Positions 23,805 through 32,070 are shown, counted from the stretch's first letter. The stretch is 64,000 nt of DNA from CADCVW01 sp964251385 (GCA_964251385.1 CAXUJK010000005.1:97467-161466); one strand, 5' to 3'. Translations and numbers: made by a program. The notes: a model not told the origin generated them from the letters alone.

Positions 23805-24550
23805 TCCGGCTCGACCCCGCGCTCCTTCTGTCCGCCTACGCGGCGGGCATCTTCCCGATGGCCGACAGCCGCGACGCGGACGAGCTGTTCTGGGTCGAAC
23901 CGACACGCCGCGCGATCCTGCCGCTGGACGGGTTCGTCCTGTCCAGATCGCTGCGCAAGACGGTGCGCGCGAACCGGTTCCGCGTGACCCGCGACACCGC
24001 GTTCGCCGCCGTGCTGGACGCGTGCGCGGACCGCGAGGAGACGTGGATCAACCCGGCGATCGCGCGCGGATACCTGCGCCTGCACGAGGCGGGGCACGCG
24101 CACTCGGTCGAATGCTGGAAAGGCGAAGACCTGGTCGGCGGTCTGTACGGCGTGCGGCTGGGCGCGGCGTTCTTCGGCGAATCGATGTTCAGCCGCGCCA
24201 CCGACGCATCCAAGGTCGCGCTCGCCTGGCTCGTCGCGCGCCTGCGCGTGGGAAACTTCCGGCTGCTCGACTGCCAGTTCATGACGCCCCACCTCGCCAG
24301 CCTCGGCGCGGTGGAGATTTCCCGCGCCGACTACGCGGCCGTGCTGGGCGACGCGGTCGCCGCGACGGGGATCGGCGCGGGAGCCGGCTCCGGCCTAGGC
24401 CGCGTTCTCGGCCTCGGCCGCGCCTTGCCCTCGCCCGACTTTTCCGCGCTCGACGCCTTGCTGTCGCCCCCTCCCGAAGATGGCGCCTCCAGCGTGTCCG
24501 CGCCCGATCCCGGGTGCGTCATCGTGCACGCCTTGGGCCACACGTCGTAG
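23801..24550 (+). CDS. aat: Leucyl/phenylalanyl-tRNA--protein transferase
   Basis: Aat attaches Leu or Phe to proteins with N-terminal Arg or Lys, marking them for ClpS-ClpAP. The 249-residue protein has LLLSAYAAGIFPM, FWVEPTRRAILPLDGFVLSRS, TWINPAIARGYLRLHEAGHAHSVE, GGLYGVRLGAAFFGESMFS and LDCQFMTPHLASLGAVEI, all family landmarks. The core ends near residue 190. The remaining 55-60 residues are Gly/Ala/Pro-rich and lie over the antisense DUF2155 gene (220 nt overlap). The ATG overlaps the parA stop. Confidence 0.95.
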   Translation: MIRLDPALLLSAYAAGIFPMADSRDADELFWVEPTRRAILPLDGFVLSRSLRKTVRANRFRVTRDTAFAAVLDACADREETWINPAIARGYLRLHEAGHAHSVECWKGEDLVGGLYGVRLGAAFFGESMFSRATDASKVALAWLVARLRVGNFRLLDCQFMTPHLASLGAVEISRADYAAVLGDAVAATGIGAGAGSGLGRVLGLGRALPSPDFSALDALLSPPPEDGASSVSAPDPGCVIVHALGHTS

Positions 24551-24981
24551 ACGGGGTGCTCGACGACGTTGAGCGACGGCGTCTCCTTATACACCCACCC
24601 GGAGAACACGCGCCGGAACCGTTCGTCCGTGCCCTGCACGTCCAATTGCAGAAACGCGCCTGTCAGCTGTTCCGGCTCCCACGGCGCCGTCGTCTCGCAC
24701 GCCGACATGCGCACGATCGCATCGCCGACGCGCACCGCCTCGCCCGGTTTCATCGCCAGCTCGGTCGCGATCCCGTTGCGCTTGTTGAGCAACCCGATCA
24801 TCGCCGATCGCTCGGCCATCGGCGTGGTCCCTTCGGTGCTGACCGCGGCGACGGGCGGCGCGACGCGTCCCATGCGCACGGGCGCGGGCCGCGCAATCGC
24901 CTTGGTGTTCTGATCCGTCGCGGGCGCATCGCTCCCGCACGCGGCCAGAGCAAGAAAGGCAAGCACTGCGATGCGCGTCAC
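24331..24981 (-). CDS. DUF2155 domain-containing lipoprotein-like protein
   Basis: The 216-residue protein begins with a lipoprotein-type signal (VLAFLALAACGSD). The DUF2155 domain spans about residues 62-155, with LNKRNGIATELAMKPGEAVR, APWEPEQLTGAFLQLDVQG and VFSGWVYKETPSLNVVEHPVYDVWP, a recognisable alphaproteobacterial signature of unknown function. The last 60 residues are Ser/Pro/Arg/Ala-rich and overlap aat on the other strand by 220 nt. The ATG overlaps the mlaD stop by 4 nt. Confidence 0.9.
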   Translation of the reverse strand: MTRIAVLAFLALAACGSDAPATDQNTKAIARPAPVRMGRVAPPVAAVSTEGTTPMAERSAMIGLLNKRNGIATELAMKPGEAVRVGDAIVRMSACETTAPWEPEQLTGAFLQLDVQGTDERFRRVFSGWVYKETPSLNVVEHPVYDVWPKACTMTHPGSGADTLEAPSSGGGDSKASSAEKSGEGKARPRPRTRPRPEPAPAPIPVAATASPSTAA

Positions 24982-25478
24982 TGCGCGGGCTCCGCTTCGG
25001 CTGCAGGCGCATCCGCCGGCGGCGGAGCCTCCCGTCCGGAGCCGTTGATGACTCCGCCGATCAGCGACATCATGTCGACCGCGCCCTGCGTTTCCAGGAT
25101 CACGTCGCCCGCCTTCATCGGTTCGGCCGCGCCGCCGGGGATGAGCTGCACATAGCTCCCGCCGAGCAACCCTTCGCTCGTAATCGCCGCGCTGCTGTCC
25201 GCGGGCACGCGCAGGTCGTCATGCAGCGACAAGGTCACTTCCGCCTGCAGGCTTTTGGGGTCGAGCCGCTGCGCCGATACCGCGCCCACGCGCAGGCCCG
25301 CGACGCGCACGTCCGTGCCGACCGCGATCCCGCTTGCGCTCGGAAACACGGCGGTGACCTCCATCCCCCCGCGCCCGCCGCCCGTCCGGCTCCACGCGAA
25401 CAGGACGAACGCGAGTGCGACGAGGACCACGATAAACCCGACCAGTGCCTCCGTCCGGCTTTCGCGCGCACCCGTCAT
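24978..25478 (-). CDS. mlaD: MlaD-family outer-membrane lipid asymmetry protein
   Basis: A 166-residue protein with one N-terminal membrane anchor (about 14-32, LVGFIVVLVALAFVLFAWS) and an MCE/MlaD domain (VFPSASGIAVGTDVRVAGL.. and GLLGGSYVQLIPGG). MlaD is the periplasmic substrate-binding part of the MlaFEDB phospholipid transporter. mlaE and mlaF are not next to it here, which is unusual. It is coupled by 4-nt overlaps to the NDUFA12-type gene upstream and to the DUF2155 gene downstream; that three-gene arrangement recurs in alphaproteobacteria as far as I recall. Confidence 0.92.
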   Translation of the reverse strand: MTGARESRTEALVGFIVVLVALAFVLFAWSRTGGGRGGMEVTAVFPSASGIAVGTDVRVAGLRVGAVSAQRLDPKSLQAEVTLSLHDDLRVPADSSAAITSEGLLGGSYVQLIPGGAAEPMKAGDVILETQGAVDMMSLIGGVINGSGREAPPPADAPAAEAEPAQ

Positions 25479-25861
25479 CCGCCGGGCGTCCAAGCCTGGT
25501 AATCTCCGGTAACCGCAGGCCGCACCCCGCCCCGATCAAGCGCGCCCGCCGGCTTGTACGCGGCGGAAGTCCCCGTCAGGTTGCCCGTCGCGGGGATCTC
25601 GTACGCGCGCGCGGGCGGCAGCACCTCGTCGGGCAGCCCGTCGAAGGTCCCGTGCAGCCACCCCCACCATTCGGGCGCGATGCGCGCCGCGTCGTTCGCG
25701 CCTTCGTACATCACCCAGCGCCGGCCTGGGTTCTTCCGGTCGCGGAAATACGTATTGCCCATGGCGTCGGACCCGACCTGCTCGCCCCGCCGCCAGCTGA
25801 ACAGCCGCGTCCCAATCGTGCCGCCATTCCACCAAGTGAAGATCGAACCCAGAAAACTCAT
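25475..25861 (-). CDS. NDUFA12-type NADH:ubiquinone oxidoreductase accessory subunit
   Basis: The 128-residue protein has the NDUFA12 (17.2 kDa subunit) pattern: GTRLFSWRRGEQVGSDAMGN, YFRDRKNPGRRWVMYEG, and ARIAPEWWGWLHGTFDGLP. In alphaproteobacteria this accessory subunit binds the peripheral arm of complex I. The closing YKPAGALDRGG is also typical. It heads the NDUFA12-mlaD-DUF2155 set. Confidence 0.94.
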   Translation of the reverse strand: MSFLGSIFTWWNGGTIGTRLFSWRRGEQVGSDAMGNTYFRDRKNPGRRWVMYEGANDAARIAPEWWGWLHGTFDGLPDEVLPPARAYEIPATGNLTGTSAAYKPAGALDRGGVRPAVTGDYQAWTPGG

Positions 25862-25923
25862 GCACGCGGCCTAGCGCGGGTGCGGGCGGAGAGGCAAGCA
25901 GGCACTCCCGTCTGCGCCACGGA

Positions 25924-26176
25924 TCAGTCTTCCTTCATGAGCCGTAACTCGGCGCGTCTCCAGAACCAGGCGATCGCGGCATAGAGGAGCACCGCGACGA
26001 CGACCAACGAGATCGAGCGGAAACGACGTTCCCCTTCGCTGGGCACGTTCGTCGCGACCGGGCTGTAGTCGCCGGCGACCAACGAATAGATGATGGACAG
26101 TGCGACGCCCCAATAAGCCGCGCTGGCGACCGCGCCGAGCAGGGTACTGACGACGAGAGCCTTACGGATCGATCAT
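25924..26176 (-). pseudogene. Small two-helix membrane protein with frameshifted start
   Basis: An open frame from 26169 down to a stop at 25924-25926 encodes about 80 residues with two clear membrane helices: ALVVSTLLGAVASAAYWGVA near the N terminus and ISLVVVAVLLYAAIAWFW near the C terminus, plus a charged tail RLMKED. A GGAG site and ATG lie at 26174-26180, but that ATG is in another frame and stops after four codons. The cause is a tandem GATCGATC: removing one GATC would join the ATG to the frame as MIRKALVV. I therefore read it as a disrupted gene or a sequence error. No other start codon is well placed. Confidence 0.6.
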
Positions 26177-26204
26177 CTCCCTTGCGATCTCCGACGATAC
26201 AAGC

Positions 26205-26675
26205 TCACCCGCCCCACTCCACCCGGTCGCCCGGCTGCAGCCTCAGTTCCGCCGCGCGGCCTCCGGCGATCTCGAGCACGCTCGCGACCACGCCCTGCGA
26301 CTGGATGAACGCTTCGCTCAAGGGAACCGCGTCCGCGCCGATAGACTCGATGCGGCCGTCCGTGCCGATGAAGATCAGGTCGAGCGAATTGGGCGTGTTG
26401 CGCATCCAGAAGCTCGCGGCGCGGGGCTGGCTGAACGGAAAGATCATGCCGCGGTCGGGCGCGAGGCGTTCGCGGTACATCATGCCCCGCTGCTGCTGCG
26501 CGTCCGTGCGCGCGACCTCAACCTGAAAGCGGTGCGTGCGCGTGCCCGATACGATCGTGAGCGGCACGATCTCCAGCCCTGTCGGCGACGTGGCGGCGCT
26601 CACGCCTCCTGTGTCGGACGTCCCCGCACCGCACCCGGCCAGCGCGATCGCCGCCGCCACCAATACCCCGCGCAT
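26205..26675 (-). CDS. DUF192 domain-containing lipoprotein
   Basis: A 156-residue protein with a lipoprotein signal (AAAIALAGCGAG) and a DUF192 domain: VEVARTDAQQQRGMMYRERL, MIFPFSQPRAASFWMRNTPN, SLDLIFIGTDGRI and LEIAGGRAAELRLQPGDRV. The function of DUF192 is unknown; members are small periplasmic or secreted domains. The ATG overlaps the stop of the cold-shock gene (TGATG), so the pair is coupled. Confidence 0.92.
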   Translation of the reverse strand: MRGVLVAAAIALAGCGAGTSDTGGVSAATSPTGLEIVPLTIVSGTRTHRFQVEVARTDAQQQRGMMYRERLAPDRGMIFPFSQPRAASFWMRNTPNSLDLIFIGTDGRIESIGADAVPLSEAFIQSQGVVASVLEIAGGRAAELRLQPGDRVEWGG

Positions 26676-27226
26676 CACGCCTCCACCTGCACCGCCAACA
26701 ATCCCTTGGTCCCGTCCGCCACGCGCGCGCGCAACGCGTCGCCGGGCTGGAGCTCGGACAATCCGCCCCGCCGCACCGTTTCCATGTGGACGAAGATGTC
26801 CGCCTCCGACCCGTCGCCGCGCGTCAGGAAGCCGTAGCCTTTGAGGCGGTTGAACCATTTGACGCTGACCGGCTCGAACGCGCCGGACCCGTCGATCAGC
26901 GCGTCGCGATCGACCCGGTCCTCGCCGCGTGGCGGCCGGGGCGGCACCGCCAAGCCTTCCGTGTCGATCGCCAGGATCTCGCGTGCCTGCAACCCGCGGT
27001 CTTCCTGCGCGACCAAGGCTTCGAGCCGCGCGCCTTCGGGCAGCGACCGCCGGCCGTGCGCGCGCAAGACGCTGAAATGGACCAGGATGTCGCCCTCGAC
27101 GTCCTCGCTCACCAGAAAGCCGAAGCCGCGTGTCGAATCGAACCACTTGATCGTTCCGGACACGCGCAACAGCCCGGCCTGGTCGGCATCGGACGCTGCC
27201 ATGCCGAACTCGCTCTCCGCGTTCAT
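26675..27226 (-). CDS. Double cold-shock-domain protein
   Basis: The 183-residue protein has two cold-shock domains: the first (about 20-85) with GTIKWFDSTRGFGFLVSE and DILVHFSVL, the second (about 118-182) with VSVKWFNRLKGYGFLTRG and DIFVHMETVR. The RNP1 and RNP2 aromatic residues are present in both. Two-domain CSPs of this layout are typical of alphaproteobacteria and bind single-stranded nucleic acid, acting as RNA chaperones. It is followed by the coupled DUF192 gene. Confidence 0.94.
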   Translation of the reverse strand: MNAESEFGMAASDADQAGLLRVSGTIKWFDSTRGFGFLVSEDVEGDILVHFSVLRAHGRRSLPEGARLEALVAQEDRGLQAREILAIDTEGLAVPPRPPRGEDRVDRDALIDGSGAFEPVSVKWFNRLKGYGFLTRGDGSEADIFVHMETVRRGGLSELQPGDALRARVADGTKGLLAVQVEA

Positions 27227-27320
27227 GTCCTGCCACCCGTCATCGCGACGCAGCGTAACATGACGCGGACGGCAAATGGAACCGTAGCGTTTCGTTACGG
27301 GATTGCTGCGGACGGCCGAG

Positions 27321-27881
27321 TCAGGCCTCTTCCTCCGGCACCTCGCCCGGCGCGGCCGCGACGATCACGCGCGCGGCCGCGAAATCGTGCCCTCCGCGGA
27401 TCATCGCGCCGATCGCCTTTTCGCGTCCCGCCCGGTCGGCGACCTCCGCCGCCCACGGTCCGATCCGCCGTTTGCGCGCGAAGCGCAGCGCGGCGTCCCA
27501 CCGGCTCTCGTCCGCGATTTCGTGCGCGCCCGCGGCATCGTCCTCGCCGATCCCCGCCGCGTGCAACGCCTGGCGCACGCGTCCCTTGCCCAGGCCCCGC
27601 GCGCCCAGCGAACGCGCGCGCCCTTCGGCGAAGGCCTTGTCGTCGACGTAGCCGAGATCCGCGAAACGCTCCACCATCGCGGGCAGGTCGGGCGGCGCAC
27701 CCTCCCACCCCCGCTCGCGCACCTTTCGCGTCAGGTACGTCGCGAGCTTGCCGCGCGAGGTCGCGAAGCGGCCGACATAGTGCAGCGCCAATCGTTCGAG
27801 CTTCTCCGCATCCAGCGGCGGACGCGCCCGTATCTCCTTTCGGCCGCTCTGGCCGCGTCGGGGTTGGGTCGTTACGGGCAC
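27321..27881 (-). CDS. RecX-family regulatory protein
   Basis: The 186-residue protein has the RecX three-helix repeat pattern: ERLALHYVGRFATSRGKLATYL, PPDLPAMVERFADLGYVDDKAFAEGRAR and GKGRVRQALHAAGIG. RecX modulates RecA filaments. In this clade regulators of the family are often not beside recA, and recA is not here. The start is a GTG at 27881; the frame extends further upstream but only as antisense to the acyl-AMP ligase gene. Confidence 0.85.
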   Translation of the reverse strand: MPVTTQPRRGQSGRKEIRARPPLDAEKLERLALHYVGRFATSRGKLATYLTRKVRERGWEGAPPDLPAMVERFADLGYVDDKAFAEGRARSLGARGLGKGRVRQALHAAGIGEDDAAGAHEIADESRWDAALRFARKRRIGPWAAEVADRAGREKAIGAMIRGGHDFAAARVIVAAAPGEVPEEEA

Positions 27882-28007
27882 GCCTTGATTGTGCCACACT
27901 GGCCGACGAGTTAGCCAGTGCCCGTTCACCGGGCGCGGCACAGGCTTCGCGCGTTCGGACAAGGGAAGGGTCGTATATTGGTGCAGGATCTCGCGGGAGC
28001 CGCGCAA

Positions 28008-29771
28008 ATGCCGACCGCCCTGTCCCTGACTAGCATGTCCGCGACCGCTCCCGTGCCCACGCCCACGCACGACATCCTGCCGCGCCGCATTGCCGATTTC
28101 CGGACGTTGGGCGAAGCACTCGACTACGCTGCCGGCGGCACGCGCGGGCTCAACTTCAACGACGCCCGCGGCAAGCTCGTGCGCGCCTACACCTATGCCG
28201 AGATGCGCAGCGACGCGCTCGCCATGGCGTACCGCCTGATCGCCGCGGGCGTCGTCCCCGGCGACCGCGTCACGCTCATTGCGGAGACCGGACCCGAGTT
28301 CGCCGCGCTCTTCTTCGGCGTCGTGTACGCGGGCGCATGGCCTGTCCCGCTGCCGCTGCCGACCTCGTTCGGCGGCCGCGACTCGTACATCGACCAGCTC
28401 GGCGTACAGCTCAAGAGCTCGGACCCCAAACTGCTCTTCCACCCGGAGGAGATCGGCGAGTTCGCCGCCGCCGCCGCGACCGCCGCCGGCGTTCAAAGCC
28501 TGTCCTGGGAAACGTTCGCCGCCCGCGACGCCGCGCCCGTCGCGCTCCCCTACGCCGCGCCCGGCGACATCGCCTACCTCCAGTACAGCTCCGGCTCGAC
28601 CCGCTTCCCGCACGGCGTCGCGATCACGCACGCCTCGCTCCTCAACAACCTCGCTGCGCACGGTCACGGCATGCATGTCCAGGACAGCGATCGCTGCGTA
28701 TCCTGGCTGCCCTGGTACCACGACATGGGACTCGTCGGCTGCTTCTTGAGCCCCGTGGCTAACCAAACGTCGACCGACTACCTCAAAACGGAGGATTTTG
28801 CCCGCCGCCCACTGGCCTGGCTCGATCTCATCAGCCGCAACGAAGGCACGACGATCAGCTATTCCCCGACCTTCGGCTACGACATCTGCGCGCGCCGCGT
28901 GTCGTCCGTCATGGACGTGGCGAGCCGTTTCGACCTATCGCGCTGGCGGCTGGCGGGCAACGGCGCCGACATGATCCGCCCGGACGTCATGCAGGCCTTC
29001 GTCGATGCGTTCGACGAAGCCGGGTTCGCCGCCACCAGCTTCGTGCCCTCCTACGGCTTGGCCGAAGCCACGCTTGCCGTGTCCATCATGCCGCCGGGCG
29101 AAGGCATCGTCATGGAACTCGTCGAGGAAACCGCGCTGTCGGGCACCGAGGACAAGCGCGACCGTCCCAAACGCTTCCGCGCGGTCGTCAACTGCGGCAA
29201 GGCGGTGCGCGACATGGAGATCGTCGTCCGTGACGAGGACGGCGCGAGCCTCCCCGATCGCGCCATCGGAAAAGTCTTCTGCCGCGGCCCCTCCGTCATG
29301 GCCGGCTATTTTCGGGATGACGAAGCGACCGCGGCCTGCCTGTCCCCCGACGGTTGGCTCGACACCGGCGACATGGGCTATCTGTCCGACGGCTACATCT
29401 ACATCGTCGGCCGGGCGAAAGACATGATCATCATCAACGGCAAGAACCACTGGCCGCAGGACATCGAATGGGCGGTCGAACAGCTGCCCGGCTTCAAGTC
29501 CGGCGACATCGCCGCCTTCGCCATCACCACCGCCGGCGGCGAGGAAACTCCTGCGGTTCTCGTCCACTGCCGGACGTCGGATGGCGCCGAACGCACCCGC
29601 CTGCGCGAGGAAATCCGCGAACGCGTGCGCGGGGTGACGGGAATGAACTGCGTGGTGGAGTTGGTGCCGCCCAAGACGCTGCCGCGCACCAGCTCGGGCA
29701 AGCTGTCGCGTGCCAAGGCCCGCAACCTGTATTTGTCCGGTGACATTGTCCCGTACGACATCGCTGCCTGA
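28008..29771 (+). CDS. Fatty acyl-AMP ligase (FAAL)
   Basis: The 587-residue adenylate-forming enzyme has the ATP loop YSSGSTRFPHGV (about 193-204), WLPWYHDMGLVGC, YGLAEATLAVS and GWLDTGDMGYLSDGYIYIVGR with RAKDMIIINGKNHWPQDIE. The WYHDMGL motif and the form of the last segment are those of fatty acyl-AMP ligases, which load fatty acids as AMP esters onto acyl carrier proteins, for example for lipid or polyketide synthesis. No carrier protein gene is adjacent. ATG 28008 has a GGGAG 8-12 nt upstream; ATG 28035 is the alternative. Confidence 0.92.
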   Translation: MPTALSLTSMSATAPVPTPTHDILPRRIADFRTLGEALDYAAGGTRGLNFNDARGKLVRAYTYAEMRSDALAMAYRLIAAGVVPGDRVTLIAETGPEFAALFFGVVYAGAWPVPLPLPTSFGGRDSYIDQLGVQLKSSDPKLLFHPEEIGEFAAAAATAAGVQSLSWETFAARDAAPVALPYAAPGDIAYLQYSSGSTRFPHGVAITHASLLNNLAAHGHGMHVQDSDRCVSWLPWYHDMGLVGCFLSPVANQTSTDYLKTEDFARRPLAWLDLISRNEGTTISYSPTFGYDICARRVSSVMDVASRFDLSRWRLAGNGADMIRPDVMQAFVDAFDEAGFAATSFVPSYGLAEATLAVSIMPPGEGIVMELVEETALSGTEDKRDRPKRFRAVVNCGKAVRDMEIVVRDEDGASLPDRAIGKVFCRGPSVMAGYFRDDEATAACLSPDGWLDTGDMGYLSDGYIYIVGRAKDMIIINGKNHWPQDIEWAVEQLPGFKSGDIAAFAITTAGGEETPAVLVHCRTSDGAERTRLREEIRERVRGVTGMNCVVELVPPKTLPRTSSGKLSRAKARNLYLSGDIVPYDIAA

Positions 29772-29813
29772 TCCTGTTCGCATAATATTGTTTCGCGGAT
29801 CAGGGGCGCACAT

Positions 29814-30872
29814 ATGATCGACAGACGCACGCTTATCGCCGGGGGTCTTGTACTCGGTGCGACACGGGCAGCGTCGGCCGCCCCGTCATCGAACGTAAAG
29901 CGTCGCGCACTCGAGACGATCCAGCTGCCGCCCGACTTCAACGGCGCGCTTGCCTATGGCAGAGGCGGCAAGGTCGAGCATGTCCGGTTCGTCGGCATGG
30001 CGGATGTGGAAGCGCGCACCCCCGTCACACTCCTCACCCGGTTTAAGTGGGGTTCCGCTTCGAAATGGCTCGTCAGCGTCGCAACGCTGCGCCTCGCCGA
30101 ACAGAAGAAGCTATCGCTTGAAGCCCCGATCAACGCCTATCTTCCCGACTTCCGTCGCGAGACCGGCGAGCGCGTTCTGGTCAAGCACCTGTTGTCGAAC
30201 ACCAGCGGCATCACCGATCTGCTCGTCCCGCAACTCAAGGCCGAACCCGCGCTGCGCTACTCGACCGCGGGCGCGGCGGAGGTGGTTGCCCGTTTCGCAA
30301 GCGGCGACCTGAAGTTCGCGCCCGGCGAGGGATGGGATTACGCCGCGCTCAACTGGGTGATCCTCGCGGCGCTGCTCGAACGCGTGACCGGCGAGCGGCT
30401 GACTGCGCTGGTTGCGCGGCTGGTCTTCCGACCGCTCGGCATGTCGGGGACCGGTTTCGCACAGGCGGACCAGCAACCGATGCCGAATCTTGCAGCTGCA
30501 TACAGCAGCGTCGTGCCGCCGATCCGCAAGATGTTGCCGGTGCCGTCGTTCCTCGCTGCGAGCGGAAATGTGGCCGGAACCGTGCGGGACGCGATGCGTG
30601 CGACACATGGCATCTTTCACGGCTCCCTCCTAAGTGCCGCATCCCGGCGCGAGCTCACGACGATCCGTTGGCCGGAACAGGAATACGCCTTGGGCGGCCG
30701 CGTGCATCCGATCAACGGCGATCTCTGGGCTTGGGAGACGGGCAAGGTCGAGGGCTATCGCGCGCACATCGCGCACCGGCTCAGCCGAAGTGAGACGATC
30801 GTGATCTTCAACACGACGGACCTGGGGCAATCGCAGATCGGCGGCTGGGTCGAAGCGATCGCTCTCGCTTGA
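29814..30872 (+). CDS. Class C beta-lactamase-related serine hydrolase
   Basis: The 352-residue protein has a twin-arginine-like signal (MIDRRTLIAGGLVLGATRAA) and the beta-lactamase/penicillin-binding motifs SASK (Ser81, Lys84) and a YAALN site near residue 170 (Tyr-x-x-x-Asn region). LLSNTSGITDLL and FRPLGMSGTGF are typical of the wide serine-hydrolase family including esterases and D-peptidases. A KTG motif is not obvious, so true beta-lactamase activity is doubtful. The gene stands alone, 42 nt after the acyl-AMP ligase. Confidence 0.9.
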   Translation: MIDRRTLIAGGLVLGATRAASAAPSSNVKRRALETIQLPPDFNGALAYGRGGKVEHVRFVGMADVEARTPVTLLTRFKWGSASKWLVSVATLRLAEQKKLSLEAPINAYLPDFRRETGERVLVKHLLSNTSGITDLLVPQLKAEPALRYSTAGAAEVVARFASGDLKFAPGEGWDYAALNWVILAALLERVTGERLTALVARLVFRPLGMSGTGFAQADQQPMPNLAAAYSSVVPPIRKMLPVPSFLAASGNVAGTVRDAMRATHGIFHGSLLSAASRRELTTIRWPEQEYALGGRVHPINGDLWAWETGKVEGYRAHIAHRLSRSETIVIFNTTDLGQSQIGGWVEAIALA

Positions 30873-30925
30873 AAGGCCCGGACGCCCTTGCCCTGCCCCG
30901 GGTTCACACGTAAGTCGGACGACAT

Positions 30926-30998
30926 AGGAGTATAGCTCAGTTGGTAGAGCATCGGTCTCCAAAACCGAGGGCCGTGGGTTCGAGTCCCCCTACTCCTG
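30926..30998 (+). tRNA. tRNA-Trp (CCA)
   Basis: A 73-nt tRNA with acceptor stem AGGAGTA/TACTCCT, D arm GCTCAGTTGGTAGAGC, anticodon stem TCGGT/ACCGA and loop CTCCAAA giving anticodon CCA, and T loop TTCGAGT. The 3' CCA is not encoded. It stands directly upstream of secE-nusG, as in many alphaproteobacteria. Confidence 0.96.
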
Positions 30999-31088
30999 CA
31001 AGCCCTGCGCGAGGCGCGCAACGCTTGCTGCGTGCCGGTGCCGCAGGCACGCGCCGGGCCGGCCGACCTCCGCGAAGCTGAGGATCGA

Positions 31089-31149
31089 CGTCATGGGACT
31101 TGCTCCCATGACGGCCCCGCACGGGGATTTACTCCCATGACGGCCCGCA
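31089..31149 (+). repeat. Hairpin with duplicated right arm upstream of secE
   Basis: A perfect 10-bp stem with a 5-nt loop (31089-31098 with 31104-31113) is followed by a second copy of its right arm, TCCCATGACGGCCC, near 31132. Either copy could pair with the left arm. A similar GGGATTTACTCCC core recurs in the terminator after nusG. It lies in the transcript between trnW and secE. Confidence 0.6.
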
Positions 31150-31164
31150 CTAAGTAACCCCCAT

Positions 31165-31200
31165 CGAGGCTCCGCACCGCACCCGCGGTTCGGAGCCTCG
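31165..31200 (+). promoter_or_regulatory. 10-bp hairpin in the secE leader
   Basis: CGAGGCTCCG and CGGAGCCTCG form a perfect 10-bp stem with a 16-nt GC-rich loop, ending 14 nt before the secE ATG. No T run follows, so it is more likely an RNA structure in the leader than a terminator. The region 30999-31214 has no gene. Confidence 0.5.
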
Positions 31201-31214
31201 CCACTATTCGGAAC

Positions 31215-31418
31215 ATGAAAATGGCCAAGGTCTCTCCCAGCGAGTTCATCAATCAGGTCAAGGCCGAAACCGCCAAGGTCGTGTGGCCGACGCGCAAGGA
31301 AACGATCACCACGGGCGTCATGGTCCTCATCATGACCAGCCTGCTCGGCCTGTTCTTCTTCGGCGTCGACAGCGCCTTTTCCGCGCTCGTCACGTTCCTC
31401 CTGAGCCTGGCAAGCTGA
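31215..31418 (+). CDS. secE: Preprotein translocase subunit SecE
   Basis: The 67-residue single-helix form of SecE. The amphipathic helix FINQVKAETAKVVWPTRKET holds the conserved VVWPTRKET motif, followed by one membrane helix (about 34-62). It clamps SecY in the protein-export channel. ATG 31215 or the ATG two codons later may be used. Its stop overlaps the nusG start by 1 nt. Confidence 0.96.
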   Translation: MKMAKVSPSEFINQVKAETAKVVWPTRKETITTGVMVLIMTSLLGLFFFGVDSAFSALVTFLLSLAS

Positions 31419-31957
31419 TGTCGCGCTGGTACATCATCCACGCCTATTCGGGGTTCGAGAACAAGGTCCGCGACGCCATCATGGCGGACGCGACGCGGCT
31501 CGGGCTCGAACAATATGTCGAGTCCGTCGAGGTCCCGACCGAAAAGGTAACGGAGGTCCGCCGCGGCAAGAAGATCACGTCCGACAAGAAGTTCTTCCCC
31601 GGCTACGTGCTGGCGAAGATGGAGATGAACGACGACGTCTACCACCTCGTCAAGAACACGCCGAAGGTCACCGGCTTCCTGGGATCGATGGGCAAGCCCC
31701 AGCCGATCACGGAAAACGAGGCCAACCGCATCCTCAACACCAAGGACGAACAGGCGACCGCCGCGCCCAAGACCAAGGTGTCCGTCGACTACGAGATCGG
31801 CGACAGCGTCAAGGTCCTCGACGGCCCGTTCGCGAGCTTCAACGGGTTAGTGGAGGAACTCGATTTCGATCGGTCGCGGGTCAAGGTGTCGGTGTCGATC
31901 TTCGGGCGCGCGACGCCGGTGGAACTGGAATTCGAGCAAGTCGAACTAGCGAAGTAG
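31418..31957 (+). CDS. nusG: Transcription antitermination protein NusG
   Basis: The 179-residue protein has the N-terminal NGN domain (MSRWYIIHAYSGFENKV, FFPGYVLAKMEM, VTGFLG) and the C-terminal KOW domain (YEIGDSVKVLDGPFASFNG). NusG binds RNA polymerase and couples it to ribosomes, NusE or Rho. In most bacteria rplK follows directly. Here a strong terminator and a 9.4-kb block of RHS and repeat DNA intervene. Confidence 0.97.
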   Translation: MSRWYIIHAYSGFENKVRDAIMADATRLGLEQYVESVEVPTEKVTEVRRGKKITSDKKFFPGYVLAKMEMNDDVYHLVKNTPKVTGFLGSMGKPQPITENEANRILNTKDEQATAAPKTKVSVDYEIGDSVKVLDGPFASFNGLVEELDFDRSRVKVSVSIFGRATPVELEFEQVELAK

Positions 31958-32043
31958 AGCAAAGCCGCACGCGATCAGCGCGAGCTGATCGGGAGACGGC
32001 GCATGCCGGCCGACGGGTCTCGACAGCAAGCCCGATCGACGTC

Positions 32044-32070
32044 ACGCGGGATTTACTCCCGCGTTTTTTG
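32044..32070 (+). terminator. Terminator after nusG
   Basis: A 7-bp stem (ACGCGGG/CCCGCGT) with loop ATTTACT is followed by TTTTTT. It closes the secE-nusG transcript and thereby separates it from rplK. Confidence 0.88.

Noticed and set aside
25871..26113. An 80-codon minus-strand frame in the gap after NDUFA12
   Set aside because: The other frame of the same strand gives a protein with two membrane helices and a family-like tail, and this frame does not.
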